A stretch of DNA of 64,000 nt, taken from contig CAYWMD010000025.1 of NCBI GenBank assembly GCA_964458575.1, forward strand, positions 26,091-90,090, written 5' to 3'. This DNA comes from CAYWMD01 sp964458575 (GTDB lineage Bacteria > Verrucomicrobiota > Verrucomicrobiia > Limisphaerales > JADLHS01). Below are positions 20,397 through 29,455 of the stretch, piece by piece. Below the pieces are notes generated by a model, which ran no database searches, was not told where the DNA came from, and was given only the letters and a program-made list of their open reading frames with translations. The position numbers were made by a program, and so were the translations under genes. Positions within the stretch are counted from its first letter, which is position 1, and each line of letters begins with the position of its first letter.

Positions 20397-20931
20397 GTTT
20401 CAAGGCAGTCAACACGGCGGCTCTGAGCTTGTGCCGTACGCGCGTGAGGCGCGATTCGATGGCTTTCTCGCTGGTTTGCAAAACTCCGGCGATTTCGCGC
20501 ACTGACTCGTTGCTGAAATACTTTCGCCTGACCAGTTCCCGCTCGTCGGACGGCAGCGAATGCAGGCTGTGCTCCAGCAACGCGAGCAATTGGGCGTCCG
20601 CTTCGCCATCGTTTGCGCCTGAAACCTCCGCTCGCGCGTGTTCGGTGAAGCGGTCGAGGAAAGCAAGGTAACGACTCCGCTTGCGCTGTTGGTCAACGAG
20701 CGCCGTGCGTGCCAGCACGGTGAGCCAGTTCCAAAACTGCGTTTCGTCCGGGAAAACCTTGATGTGCCGCACGACGCGGACCAGCGTGGCTTGCAAGGCT
20801 TCGCGCATCGCGTCCTCGTCGCCGCGGGTGACCACGAGCAGGTAACGGCTGAGCCGGTGAACGTAGGCTTCATAAAAAATCCGATAAGCCGCTTCATCGC
20901 CCTTCACCATTTCACGCGTCAGTGTCCCCAC
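20380..20931 (-). CDS. ECF-type RNA polymerase sigma factor
   Basis: Sigma-70 family regulator. Region 2 covers GDEAAYRIFYEAYVHRLSRY to RHIKVFPDETQFWNWLTVLARTAL, and region 4 covers SLPSDERELVRRKYFSNESVREIAGVLQTSEKAIESRL, a helix-turn-helix. The start is uncertain. The ATG at 20910 gives 176 aa but truncates region 2.1. A GTG at 20931 keeps about ten residues ahead of GDEAAY and is preferred here. A TTG at 21036 would overlap the upstream gene's TGA stop (TTGA), and the residues it adds look non-coding. It precedes a bitopic membrane protein, a probable sigma/anti-sigma pair. Confidence 0.85.
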   Translation of the reverse strand: MGTLTREMVKGDEAAYRIFYEAYVHRLSRYLLVVTRGDEDAMREALQATLVRVVRHIKVFPDETQFWNWLTVLARTALVDQQRKRSRYLAFLDRFTEHARAEVSGANDGEADAQLLALLEHSLHSLPSDERELVRRKYFSNESVREIAGVLQTSEKAIESRLTRVRHKLRAAVLTALKHDPTN

Positions 20932-21032
20932 GTCCAGCGGGCCTGGCGAATCAGGCCCGACTGAATCAGCGCCGACGTTTGCTAGATGAAAGTGGTGGTC
21001 CAAGTCGGTGCATTGCAACTGGCCGGCAATTG

Positions 21033-21830
21033 TCAATTCTCTGTCTTCGGTTTCCCAATCGGCCTCGAAGCCGGAACGGGCGAAGCAGGTGTGGATATTG
21101 GCGTGGGGTTTGACCATGGTGACAGTGCTTTCAACACCGCGTCAATGGTTTCCAACTTGTTCGGTTCGCCCACGGCAATCAACAGTTTTGTGTCCTTGTG
21201 AAAGTTGATGGTCGGGGTGTCCTTTTCGCCCAGCATTTTCCAACCGGTCTGGATGGCGGTGGTGATGTCGTCAACGGTCGTGCCACGCTCCAAGTAAGGG
21301 GCGAGTGCATAGTAGCGACAGGTTTTTATGGCGGGTGTGGTAGGAACTTTATCAGCAAAGAAATACCAAATGGAATCATCCGTCGGGTCGCCTTGGGTCC
21401 TAAAGCCGTAGCTGGTTTGTATAACTTGGTAGGTTGATGCGGGAGCACCGGCATAGCCACCGCCATAATACGTGCCGGTCACATATCTCTCGCTCTTTAA
21501 GCTCGCGCGTTGCAACGCTTCGAACAACTGGGAAACATTCACGTTGCTCATCTTGAGCGGTGGCAATTGGAGGTCGGCATGTTCATCCGGAATGATCGCA
21601 TTCACCGGTTTGCCCATCGCCTTCTCAATGGCCGCGATGAGTTGCTTCGGCGTGCCGCCGGAGAAATCGAAGCTGAATCTGGTGAGTTTTGGCGGGTTTG
21701 CGGCTTCAGCAGCCGCAGCCGCGTTGACTCGCTGTGAAAACGTTGTCGCCCCTGGCGCGGTCTGTTGGGCGAAGGCTTGGGAGAACGCGAGCATTATCAG
21801 GCAAAGAATGAGGTGGTTCAGTGTTTTCAT
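21033..21830 (-). CDS. Exported protein with STN/secretin-N-like domain
   Basis: 265 residues from ATG 21830, with a signal peptide (MKTLNHLILCLIMLAFSQAF, cleavage probably after AFA). The segment FDFSGGTPKQLIAAIEKAMG...LPPLKMSNVNVSQLFEALQ resembles the STN or secretin/TonB short N-terminal domain. The later part, YYALAPYLERGTTVDDITTAIQTGW...LIAVGEPNKLETIDAVLKAL, repeats a similar alpha/beta theme, like secretin N1. There is no barrel. It lies immediately upstream of the ECF sigma gene and could be the periplasmic sensor of that system; this role is inference. Confidence 0.65.
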   Translation of the reverse strand: MKTLNHLILCLIMLAFSQAFAQQTAPGATTFSQRVNAAAAAEAANPPKLTRFSFDFSGGTPKQLIAAIEKAMGKPVNAIIPDEHADLQLPPLKMSNVNVSQLFEALQRASLKSERYVTGTYYGGGYAGAPASTYQVIQTSYGFRTQGDPTDDSIWYFFADKVPTTPAIKTCRYYALAPYLERGTTVDDITTAIQTGWKMLGEKDTPTINFHKDTKLLIAVGEPNKLETIDAVLKALSPWSNPTPISTPASPVPASRPIGKPKTEN

Positions 21831-21998
21831 ATCATTTGTAAGTTCATTTTCGATCTTCATACAGGAAGACGACGCCCGCGCCGAAATCCTTCGTGACAAT
21901 TAAATAAACTCCGCCGTTGCAAATTGGATTCGCTCTTGGCCTAAGACAAGTCGCTCGTTAAGCTGACTTCGTTCGGATTGCAACCGAGTATTATTGTC

Positions 21999-24590
21999 AT
22001 GCGTTTATCCAGAATTCTTCTACCGGGCCTCTGCCTCCTTCTCGGCTGCCAAACCAACACGAACACCAGTGACCACGTCGGTCCATTGCCCGTCGGCCAC
22101 CTGACTCCCACCCACCAATTGATCCGCCCGGTCGGTCAGGCGGTTGAGTTCAACGCCCGGCCCGTGGATTTGGCCGCGTCACCGGATGGGCGCACGATTT
22201 ACGTGAAGGACAGCAGTGGTTTGCTGGCGATTGACGCGGAGAACTGGCAAATCCGGCAGCAATTGAAATTCCCCGCTGGCGGCAGTTCCTTCCACGGCAT
22301 TGCGGTTACACGGGACGGTTTGCGAATCTTCGCCAGCACGTCGCAAAATTTCATGTGGGAAGCCAGGGTTGCGGCCGATGGCAAAATGCAGTTGGGCCGG
22401 AAATTGATGCTGCCAGGTCCGGACGGCAAAGGGAATTCGGCTCCCGGCGGGCTGGCGCTGTCGCCGGACGAGCGAACGGCTTACGTGTGCCTTTCCCGGA
22501 ACAACAGTCTCGGTGTTGTTGATCTCACGTCCGGCAATCTGGTCAGGGAAGTGCGAGTGGGTGTCGCGCCTTACGATGTGGTTCTGATTGATCAAGGCCG
22601 GAAAGCATTCGTTTCCAACTGGGGCGGACGGCATCCCCGTGAGGGTGAACGAACGGCCAGGTCGTCGGGCACTGACACTTTGGTGGACGAAAAGGGCGTG
22701 GCGGCGAGCGGCACGGTATCCATCGTGGACCTGGCGGCAGGACGTGAAATCGCGCAAATCGTCACCGGCCTCCATCCTTCCGACCTGGAACTCAGCCCCG
22801 ACGACCGCACCCTGTACGTTGCCAATGCCAACTCTGACACCGTCAGCGTGATTGACACGGCCAGCCTGAGTGTTGTCGAGACGATTTCCATCCGACCAGA
22901 CCCGGAGTTGTTGTTCGGCAGCGCGCCGAATTCGCTTTCGTTGAGCAAGGACGGCCGGTCGTTGTTCGTCGCCAACGGTGGCAACAACGCGGTGGCAGTC
23001 GTCGCACTCGGTGAAGCGACCGCACGGGCGAGCCGGGTGGTAGGTTTCATTCCCACGGCATGGTATCCCGGCGGTCTGATCAACGACGGGCAGAATCTTT
23101 ACATCGCGAACATCAAGGGCTTGGGGTCGCGTTATCCGCTTAAGTCCGAGAAGGGTTGGAAAAGCCGCAACCATCTCGGCACGGTGAACAAGGTGGGCAT
23201 CCCCGCGCCTTCGACCTTGCCGGCGTACACCAAACAGGTGAACACCGATGCGCGCGTGCCGCAGATGCTGCGCGCCTGGGAAAAGTCCACCAGCCACCGT
23301 CAACCCGTGCCCGTGCCGCGCCGCCTCGGCGAGCCTTCGGTGTTTGAACACGTCGTTTACATCATCAAGGAGAACCGGACTTACGATCAGGTCTTCGGCG
23401 ACCTGCCGCAAGGCAACGCTGATCCGCAACTGTGCACCTTTGGTCGCGAGGTCACGCCCAACCAGCACGCGCTGGCCGAGCAATTCGTCTTGCTCGACAA
23501 TTATTACTGCAACGGCGTGCTTTCGGCCGATGGTCACGCCTGGGCCATGGAAGGCTACGCGACGGATTATCTGGAAAAGTCCTTTGGCGGCTGGACGCGC
23601 AGCTATCCTTACTCCGGCGACGACCCGATCAGCTATTCGGCCACGGGCTTCATCTGGGACCAAGTCTTGTTGCACGGACTGTCATTTCGGAATTACGGCG
23701 AGATGGCCCAATCGGCAATTCTGCCACAGTCCGCGCCTTTCCTGAAAGTATATCAGGACTTCATCAACCGGACTGGCAAATTTACCTTTGAACAAGACTA
23801 CCAGATCGAAACCTTGCGCCGTTACAGTTGTCCCACCGCGCCGGGTTGGAATCTCAGCATTCCGGACGTGCTGCGGGCGGATGGGTTCTTGAAAGAGTTC
23901 GCTGATTATGAAAGGCGCGGGGACTGGCCGAACCTCGTCATCATTTTTCTGCCTTGCAACCACACCTCCGGCACCAAGCCCGGCGCCCCGACGCCGCGGG
24001 CGCAGGTGGCGGACAACGACCTCGCGCTGGGCCGGATTGTCGAGCGGATTTCCCACAGCAAATTCTGGCCGACGACCTGCATCTTCGCCATCGAGGACGA
24101 CCCGCAAAACGGCTTTGATCACGTGGACGGACATCGCTCGGTTTGCACGCTGGTGAGTCCCTACACGAAACGCGGCGCCGTGGTGAGCCGGTTTTACAAC
24201 CAGACCAGCGTGCTGCACACCATGTCGCGCATGTTTGGCATCCCGCCGATGAACCAGATGGTCGCGCTCTCGCCGTTGATGACAGACTGTTTTTCCACCA
24301 GGCCGGATTTCAAACCTTTCACTTGCCTGCCAAATCAAATTCCGCTCGACGAGATGAATCCACCGACGGCGAAGCTCCAGGGCGAACAACGCCACTGGGC
24401 GGAAATGAGCATGGAACAAAATTTCGAGGCGGTGGATCGCGCGGATGAAGATACGCTCAACCGCATCCTCTGGCATTCGGTCAAAGGGGTGAACGCACGC
24501 TATCCGGTCGAACTGGCCGGCGCCCACGGCAAGGGCCTGCGGAAACTGCGTTTGCGGCTGGATGGAAAAGGCGACGACGACGACGATTAA
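21999..24590 (+). CDS. Lipoprotein with YncE-like beta-propeller and phosphoesterase domain
   Basis: 863 residues from ATG 21999. The N terminus is a lipoprotein signal (MRLSRILLPGLCLLLGC, Cys at residue 17). Residues about 45-400 form a seven-bladed propeller with repeated (S/D)PD(G/E)RTxYV and NSDTVSVIDT blades. The C-terminal part, from about 455 (VVYIIKENRTYDQVFGD), matches the alkaline-phosphatase-like phosphoesterase family (PF04185): NGVLSADGHAWAMEGYATDY, IFAIEDDPQNGFDHVDGHRS. These fusions are known in Verrucomicrobiota and Planctomycetota. The substrate is unknown; it is probably periplasmic. The C terminus ends in an acidic DDDDD tract. Confidence 0.9.
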   Translation: MRLSRILLPGLCLLLGCQTNTNTSDHVGPLPVGHLTPTHQLIRPVGQAVEFNARPVDLAASPDGRTIYVKDSSGLLAIDAENWQIRQQLKFPAGGSSFHGIAVTRDGLRIFASTSQNFMWEARVAADGKMQLGRKLMLPGPDGKGNSAPGGLALSPDERTAYVCLSRNNSLGVVDLTSGNLVREVRVGVAPYDVVLIDQGRKAFVSNWGGRHPREGERTARSSGTDTLVDEKGVAASGTVSIVDLAAGREIAQIVTGLHPSDLELSPDDRTLYVANANSDTVSVIDTASLSVVETISIRPDPELLFGSAPNSLSLSKDGRSLFVANGGNNAVAVVALGEATARASRVVGFIPTAWYPGGLINDGQNLYIANIKGLGSRYPLKSEKGWKSRNHLGTVNKVGIPAPSTLPAYTKQVNTDARVPQMLRAWEKSTSHRQPVPVPRRLGEPSVFEHVVYIIKENRTYDQVFGDLPQGNADPQLCTFGREVTPNQHALAEQFVLLDNYYCNGVLSADGHAWAMEGYATDYLEKSFGGWTRSYPYSGDDPISYSATGFIWDQVLLHGLSFRNYGEMAQSAILPQSAPFLKVYQDFINRTGKFTFEQDYQIETLRRYSCPTAPGWNLSIPDVLRADGFLKEFADYERRGDWPNLVIIFLPCNHTSGTKPGAPTPRAQVADNDLALGRIVERISHSKFWPTTCIFAIEDDPQNGFDHVDGHRSVCTLVSPYTKRGAVVSRFYNQTSVLHTMSRMFGIPPMNQMVALSPLMTDCFSTRPDFKPFTCLPNQIPLDEMNPPTAKLQGEQRHWAEMSMEQNFEAVDRADEDTLNRILWHSVKGVNARYPVELAGAHGKGLRKLRLRLDGKGDDDDD

Positions 24591-25294
24591 GCGCGTTCGT
24601 CCGCAGTCGCTTCTTCGGTGGCGGGTTCGCCGGTGGGCTCAGGTTCGGAAGTGGCGTAGTGGACGCCCAGATTGTGTTGGGCGGTCTTGTCGCCCGCCCG
24701 CGCGGCCCGGAGAAACCATTTCACCGCTTCGGCCTTGTTCTCCGGCACGCCGCGGCCGGTCTGGTAGCACAAACCCAGATTGCATTGGGCCGGCGCGACT
24801 TCCTGCTCGGCGGCGGCGCGATACCATTTCACCGCTTCCTCGAAATTCTGCGGCACAACCTGGCCTTGTTCGTAAAAGACGCCCAAGTTGAACTGCGCCT
24901 GGGGTTCGCCCCGTTCCGCCGCCGCATGATACCACTTCACCGCCTCGGCAAAATTTTGCGGAACGCCCTGGCCGGTTTCGTAGAGCACGCCGAGATTAAA
25001 TTGGGCCGCGGGGTCGCCCTGATCCGCCGCCTCCCGAAACCACTTGGCGGCCTGTCCGAATTCCTGCGGGACGCCCTGCCCGGCCTGATAACAGAAGCCA
25101 AGGTAGCACTGCGCGACGGGATCGTTTTGTTCAGCGGAGCGGCGAAACCATTTCACCGCCTCCTGGTAGTCCAGCGTGACTCCCTGGCCATTCTGATAGG
25201 AGACCCCCAGGTAACATTGCGCCTGCGGGTCGCCGGTTTCGGCGGCCTGCCGCATTTCCTCGAACGTGGCCCACGTGCGTCGGTTGCTGATCAT
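24587..25294 (-). CDS. Sel1-repeat (TPR-like) protein
   Basis: 235 residues made of about six 36-residue Sel1 repeats with the consensus A(Q)xNLGxxYxxGQGVPQ(N)xxEAVKWxxxAAEQG, spanning about residues 12-215. The C terminus is a Glu/Pro/Thr-rich tail. No signal peptide is seen, so it is likely a cytoplasmic scaffold for protein interactions. The repeats are very similar to each other, indicating recent internal duplication. Its stop overlaps the stop of the convergent lipoprotein gene. Confidence 0.93.
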   Translation of the reverse strand: MISNRRTWATFEEMRQAAETGDPQAQCYLGVSYQNGQGVTLDYQEAVKWFRRSAEQNDPVAQCYLGFCYQAGQGVPQEFGQAAKWFREAADQGDPAAQFNLGVLYETGQGVPQNFAEAVKWYHAAAERGEPQAQFNLGVFYEQGQVVPQNFEEAVKWYRAAAEQEVAPAQCNLGLCYQTGRGVPENKAEAVKWFLRAARAGDKTAQHNLGVHYATSEPEPTGEPATEEATADERA

Positions 25295-25380
25295 GGTTGG
25301 TTGCCGGGCAGACCCGCTGCCGTCGTGTTACGGTCGCGCGTGTCTGCTTGCTTTAGAGAGTAAACGCGACCCCGCTGAAT

Positions 25381-26802
25381 TCAAGTCGCGAGTTGGTTCG
25401 GACCGGACCGCGGCCGGGGCGGTTTGATCACTTCCCAAACCTGCGGCGTGGGGGCGGGCAGCCGGGCGGTGATTGCAAACGCCGCCTTGAGCAGCGCGCA
25501 TCCGGCTTGCGCCTGGGAGCGGTCCGCCGCATGGATGCGTGCCAGCACGTCGCCGGCTTTGACTCGTTCGCCGGGCTTCGCGATTTGATCCACGCCTACA
25601 TCGTAGTCGATGACGGAATCCTTCGTCAGCCGGCCACCGCCGAGGTCGCGAATCACTTCGCCGATCAACCGCGCGTCGCAACTGGAAATGAAACCACCCC
25701 GGCTGGCTTTCAGTTCAGCGACCGTGCGGGCCGTGAAGTCCCGGGCGAGTTTGCGGTTGAACGCCGCCAGGTCAGCACCTTGGGCGACAATCATCTCGTC
25801 CCATTTCGCGCGCGGAGCGCCCGAATTCAGGCAATCCTCAGCCAGTTTGAGCGCGGCACTGAGGGATTTGGCTTTGCCGGTTTGCACCAACAAATGTGCG
25901 GCGCAGGTGAGGACAATGGCGCGGAGGTCTTCAATTGGTTGTAGCGGCGAGCGTGAGTTCACGGCTGACTTGTTCGGCGGAGAAACATTGGCCGCGCTCT
26001 CCCAAGCGCCGCGACGCGGCTCCAGGCACGCTACGCTTTCCTTCACCTCCAGCCAGTTGCCGGCGGCGCGGCCCAGCGGAACATTCATGTCCGTGAGCAT
26101 TGCGCGGGTGTTCACTCCGCACTGGGTGCCAAGCGCGACCATCGCCCGCGCCAGTTCGCGGGCCTGGTCCTTGGTCTGCATGAACGCGGCGCTGCCGAAT
26201 TTCACGTCGAGGATCAGCGCCTCGAGACTTTCGGCCAGTTTCTTCGAAAGAATGGACGCGGTGATGAGGGGAATGCTGGACACCGTGCCGGTCACATCGC
26301 GCAGGGCGTAGATCTTTTTGTCCGCCGGCACCATGCGGTCGGTCTGGCCGCAAATCACACAGCCGATCGACTGGACGATTTCCACGATGCGCCGGGCAGA
26401 CAGCGTGGTTTTGTAACCGGGAATGGAATCCAGTTTGTCCAGCGTGCCGCCGGTGATGCCGAGGCCGCGTCCGGAAATCATCGGCACGCGGAAACCGAGA
26501 CACGCGAGCAAGGGCGCAAGCGGGAGTGAAACCTTGTCGCCGACGCCGCCGGTGGAATGTTTGTCCACCAGTGGACGTTGGTCTCTGGGAAATTTCAACA
26601 CTTCGCCGGAATCGCGCATGGCCAGGGTGAGCGCCGCGGTTTCCGCCGGGGTCAGGCCGCGAAAATAGACCGCCATCAGGAACGCGGCCTTCTGGTAATC
26701 GGGAATGTGCCCGGCGGTATAGGCGGCGATAATCTGCCGGATTTGCGGGCCGGTCAGAGCGTGGCCGTCGCGTTTGCGTTCGATGAGATGTAGAAAGTTC
26801 AC
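25381..26802 (-). CDS. deoA: Thymidine/pyrimidine-nucleoside phosphorylase with in-frame repeat insert
   Basis: Phosphorolyses thymidine or uridine to the base and (deoxy)ribose 1-phosphate. 473 residues from a GTG start. Seen: VDKHSTGGVGDKVSLPLAP, MISGRGLGITGGTLDKL, ALRDVTGTV, ILDVKFGSAAFM, AMLTDMNVPLGRAAGN, and a C-terminal PYNP domain (KPGERVKAGDVLARIHAAD). Where the family normally has a short loop after (E)SVACL, about 25-30 residues rich in P, N, S and R are present (about 257-287). They correspond to an inserted palindromic element at 25941-26032. The gene starts 3 bp after the fabF stop. Confidence 0.93.
   Translation of the reverse strand: MNFLHLIERKRDGHALTGPQIRQIIAAYTAGHIPDYQKAAFLMAVYFRGLTPAETAALTLAMRDSGEVLKFPRDQRPLVDKHSTGGVGDKVSLPLAPLLACLGFRVPMISGRGLGITGGTLDKLDSIPGYKTTLSARRIVEIVQSIGCVICGQTDRMVPADKKIYALRDVTGTVSSIPLITASILSKKLAESLEALILDVKFGSAAFMQTKDQARELARAMVALGTQCGVNTRAMLTDMNVPLGRAAGNWLEVKESVACLEPRRGAWESAANVSPPNKSAVNSRSPLQPIEDLRAIVLTCAAHLLVQTGKAKSLSAALKLAEDCLNSGAPRAKWDEMIVAQGADLAAFNRKLARDFTARTVAELKASRGGFISSCDARLIGEVIRDLGGGRLTKDSVIDYDVGVDQIAKPGERVKAGDVLARIHAADRSQAQAGCALLKAAFAITARLPAPTPQVWEVIKPPRPRSGPNQLAT
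25941..26032. repeat. Probable palindromic repeat inserted in frame in deoA
   Basis: About 90 bp with two adjacent hairpins on the coding strand (GCCGCG-T-CGCGGC and GCGCT...AGCGC), encoding the extra loop of the phosphorylase. It has no second copy in this window, so the family assignment is by structure and by its absence from typical phosphorylase sequences. Confidence 0.5.
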
Positions 26803-26805
26803 GGG

Positions 26806-28065
26806 TTAACCCGTAAATTTCTTCGCCGTGATGGTCGCGTTGTGGCCGCCGAAGCCGAAGGAGTTGTTGACGATGGCGTTGACCGGCATCTCGCGCGCCG
26901 TGTTCGCGCAGTAATCCAGGTCGCACTCGGGATCCTGGTTTTGCATATTGATCGTGGGCGGAATCACCCCGTGCTTGATGGCCAGGGCGCACGCGGTCAT
27001 TTCCACCGAACCCGCCGCACCGAGCATGTGGCCGGTCGCGCCCTTGGTGGAACTGACCACCAGCTTGCGCGCATGGTCGCCAAAAACCGTCTTGATGGCC
27101 TGCGTTTCCGCGATGTCGCCCTGGGGCGTGGAAGTGCCGTGGGCGTTGATATAGGAAACGTCGGTGGTGTTCAGGCCGCCGTTGCGCAAGGCCGTTTTCA
27201 TGCAACGCACCGCGCCTTCGCCTCCGGGCGCGGGGGCGGTGAGGTGATGCGCGTCCGCGGTGTTGCCGTAGCCGGTCAATTCGCAGTAAATCTTCGCGCC
27301 GCGTTTCTTCGCGTGTTCGAGTTCCTCCAGCACAATGACACCCGCGCCTTCACCCATGACGAAACCATCGCGGTCCTTGTCGAACGGACGCGAGGCGGTC
27401 TTGGGGTCGTCGTTGCGCGTGCTCATGGCTTTCATCGCGCAAAAGCCGCCGATGCCGATGGGTACGACGGCCGCCTCCGCGCCGCCAGCGAACATCATCA
27501 CGGCTTCGCCCATCTTGATCGTGCGCCAGGCCTCGCCAATGGCGTGGTTGGCGGTGGCACAGGCGGAACAAGTGGCAAAATTCGGCCCGCGGAGGTTGTA
27601 ATACATCGAAACCAATCCGCTCGCCATGTTGCTGATCAGCATCGGAATCATGAACGGCGAAATGCGTCCCGGCCCGCGTTCGAGCATGATCTTGTGCTGC
27701 GCGGTGGTGGTTTCCAGTCCGCCAATGCCGGAGCCGATGATGGCGCCGATTTCGTCCCGATTGAGTTTGTCGAGGTCCGCGCCGCAATCCTTCAGCGCCG
27801 ACCACGCGGCATAAACGCCGAATTGCGAGTAGCGGTCGGTGCGGCGGACTTCCTTGGGGGAGGGAAACGCCGGCGCCAGGTCGAAGGCTTTCACTTCCCC
27901 GGCGATTTGCGTGTCGAACGCGGCGGCATCAAACGCGGTGATTTTATCAATGCCGCATTTGCCGGCGACGAGGTTGTTCCAAAACTCGTCCAATGAGTGG
28001 CCCAGCGGCGTCACCACGCCCAAGCCGGTGATCACCACCCTGCGTTCGGTCCAGTTGGTCGGCAT
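26806..28065 (-). CDS. fabF: 3-oxoacyl-[acyl-carrier-protein] synthase II
   Basis: Elongating condensing enzyme of type II fatty-acid synthesis. 419 residues from ATG 28065 (MPTNWTERRVVITGLGVVTP). Catalytic Cys in CSACATANHAIGEAW, the two catalytic His in INAHGTSTPQGD and KGATGHMLGAAG, and the C-terminal NNSFGFGGHNA. It lies downstream of acpP and fabG on the same strand, with 66 bp after acpP. Length is typical of FabF rather than FabB. Confidence 0.97.
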   Translation of the reverse strand: MPTNWTERRVVITGLGVVTPLGHSLDEFWNNLVAGKCGIDKITAFDAAAFDTQIAGEVKAFDLAPAFPSPKEVRRTDRYSQFGVYAAWSALKDCGADLDKLNRDEIGAIIGSGIGGLETTTAQHKIMLERGPGRISPFMIPMLISNMASGLVSMYYNLRGPNFATCSACATANHAIGEAWRTIKMGEAVMMFAGGAEAAVVPIGIGGFCAMKAMSTRNDDPKTASRPFDKDRDGFVMGEGAGVIVLEELEHAKKRGAKIYCELTGYGNTADAHHLTAPAPGGEGAVRCMKTALRNGGLNTTDVSYINAHGTSTPQGDIAETQAIKTVFGDHARKLVVSSTKGATGHMLGAAGSVEMTACALAIKHGVIPPTINMQNQDPECDLDYCANTAREMPVNAIVNNSFGFGGHNATITAKKFTG

Positions 28066-28082
28066 AAAATAAACGGGGCAGT

Positions 28083-28106
28083 TCAATCCCGCGACGCGGG
28101 TTGAAA
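28083..28106. repeat. Small hairpin between acpP and fabF
   Basis: An approximately 10-nt inverted repeat with a 1-2 nt loop centred near 28094, in the acpP-fabF spacer. It could modulate read-through from the highly expressed acpP into fabF. Confidence 0.4.
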
Positions 28107-28131
28107 CCGCCCCGAAATCGGTCGCGTCCGG

Positions 28132-28377
28132 CTACTTCTGCTGGAGGTCTTCGATGTATTTGACCACATCGCCGACGGTTAGAAGTTTCTCGGCCTGTTC
28201 GTCGGGAATTTCGCTGCCGAATTCCTCTTCCAGCGCCATTACCAGTTCCACGATGTCCAGTGAATCCGCGCCGAGGTCTTCAATGAACTTGGCCTCCGCG
28301 GTTACCTGATCCGCGTTGACGCCAAGTTGCTCGACGATGATGTCTTTGACACGTTGTTCAATCGTTTTGTCAGCCAT
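28132..28377 (-). CDS. acpP: Acyl carrier protein
   Basis: 81-residue acidic protein carrying the growing fatty acyl chain on 4'-phosphopantetheine. The attachment serine is in IEDLGADSLDIVELVMALE (the DSL motif). Start at ATG 28377 (MADKTIEQRV); the frame extends 17 codons upstream but without family similarity. The genome order fabG-acpP-fabF is classical. Confidence 0.98.
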   Translation of the reverse strand: MADKTIEQRVKDIIVEQLGVNADQVTAEAKFIEDLGADSLDIVELVMALEEEFGSEIPDEQAEKLLTVGDVVKYIEDLQQK

Positions 28378-28461
28378 GTTGTTGCTCCGGGTTTCGGTTT
28401 TTGCCCTGTGTCTATGCCAGACGCGCACAGGGCGTCAAGACCTGAGTGAACATTTTTTTTG

Positions 28462-28556
28462 AATCAGTCGTTGAACCGTTAAAACGTTAAAACGTTGAAT
28501 CGGAAACCCCATGATCCGGCGCGGCCGGTTTAACGGTTCAACCATTCAACGATTTC
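28462..28556. repeat. R9 inverted repeat between fabG and acpP
   Basis: An A/T-rich palindromic element. The left arm at about 28468-28484 is complementary to the segment 28527-28553, with extra internal GTTAAAACGTT repeats. A related element precedes hemH at about 49897-49936. It fills the fabG-acpP gap and could separate or attenuate their transcription. Confidence 0.6.
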
Positions 28557-28562
28557 ACGCCG

Positions 28563-29306
28563 TCACATCACCATTCCCCCATCCACCGTCAATACCTGCC
28601 CGGTCACGTAACGGCCCGCCGGACCGGCTAAAAACACGGCTGCCCCGGCAATGTCTTCCGTCTGGCCGAATCGGCCCAAGGGAATGCGCTTGAGCAATTC
28701 GGCCCTGGCCGCCTCGTTCAACGCCGCCGTCATGTCCGTTTCGATGAAGCCCGGCGCAATGGCGTTGACCGTGACGTTGCGCGAGGCGAATTCGCGGGCG
28801 CAGGATTGCGTGAAACCGATCAAGCCCGCCTTGCTCGCCGCGTAATTGGCCTGGCCCGCGTTGCCCATGAGGCCGACGACGGAGGAAATGTTGATGATGC
28901 GCCCGGCGCGCTGTTTGAGCATGGCGCGGTTGAACGCTTTCGTGACGTGGAACGCGCCCTTGAGATTCGTGTCCAGCACCGCATCCCAATCCTCGCCGCT
29001 CATGCGCATGAGCAACCCGTCGCGCGTCACGCCGGCATTGTTCACCAGGATGTCCACCCGACCGCACTCGGCGAGGATTTTTTCGGCGGCGGCTTCGACG
29101 GCGGCGGCGTCCGCCACGTCCACGGCGTAGGCCCACGCTTTGCGGCCCAGCGCGCGGACTTCGGCGGCGACCCTTTCGGAATTCTCGGCGGTGCGCGAGA
29201 CGCAGACCACGTCCGCGCCCTCGGCGGCAAATTTCAAAGCGATGGCGCGTCCGATCCCGCGACCCGCGCCGGTGACAACGGCGATTTGATTGGCAAGTTG
29301 GCTCAT
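28563..29306 (-). CDS. fabG: 3-oxoacyl-[acyl-carrier-protein] reductase
   Basis: NADPH-dependent short-chain dehydrogenase reducing beta-ketoacyl-ACP. 247 residues from ATG 29306 (MSQLANQIAVVTGAGRGIGRA). The Rossmann motif TGAGRGIG, NNAG at about 88-91, catalytic Ser in INISSVVG, and YAASK (Tyr-x3-Lys) are all present; the C terminus TGQVLTVDGGMVM is typical. The first 16 codons and about 50 bp of upstream sequence are repeated about 840 bp upstream (30099-30198), beyond a DUF559 gene. Confidence 0.97.
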   Translation of the reverse strand: MSQLANQIAVVTGAGRGIGRAIALKFAAEGADVVCVSRTAENSERVAAEVRALGRKAWAYAVDVADAAAVEAAAEKILAECGRVDILVNNAGVTRDGLLMRMSGEDWDAVLDTNLKGAFHVTKAFNRAMLKQRAGRIINISSVVGLMGNAGQANYAASKAGLIGFTQSCAREFASRNVTVNAIAPGFIETDMTAALNEAARAELLKRIPLGRFGQTEDIAGAAVFLAGPAGRYVTGQVLTVDGGMVM

Positions 29307-29357
29307 AGACGGCGCTTGTTTAACCACGAATGGACACGAATGAACACGAAAATCTTT
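29258..29357. repeat. fabG 5'-end direct repeat, copy at the intact gene
   Basis: This 100-bp segment (start of fabG plus upstream sequence) aligns without gaps to 30099-30198, with about 11 mismatches by eye. The upstream part includes an AACCACGAATGGACACGAAT-type sequence that is itself repetitive in related genomes. Confidence 0.85.
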
Positions 29358-29402
29358 CAGTGATACTCGCCACACGAAAATGCCGTGAGACGTACAACGA
29401 TT

Positions 29403-29441
29403 CCCCCTCTCCAAGCGGGAGAGGGCTGGGGTGAGGGAGAA
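29403..29441. repeat. R1 palindrome flanking the DUF559 gene (left copy)
   Basis: One R1 element in the orientation hairpin followed by GGGGTGAGGGAGA. With the opposite-orientation copy at 29903-29941 it brackets the DUF559 gene like terminal inverted repeats. Confidence 0.85.
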
Positions 29442-29455
29442 CGGCTAGAAAGTTC

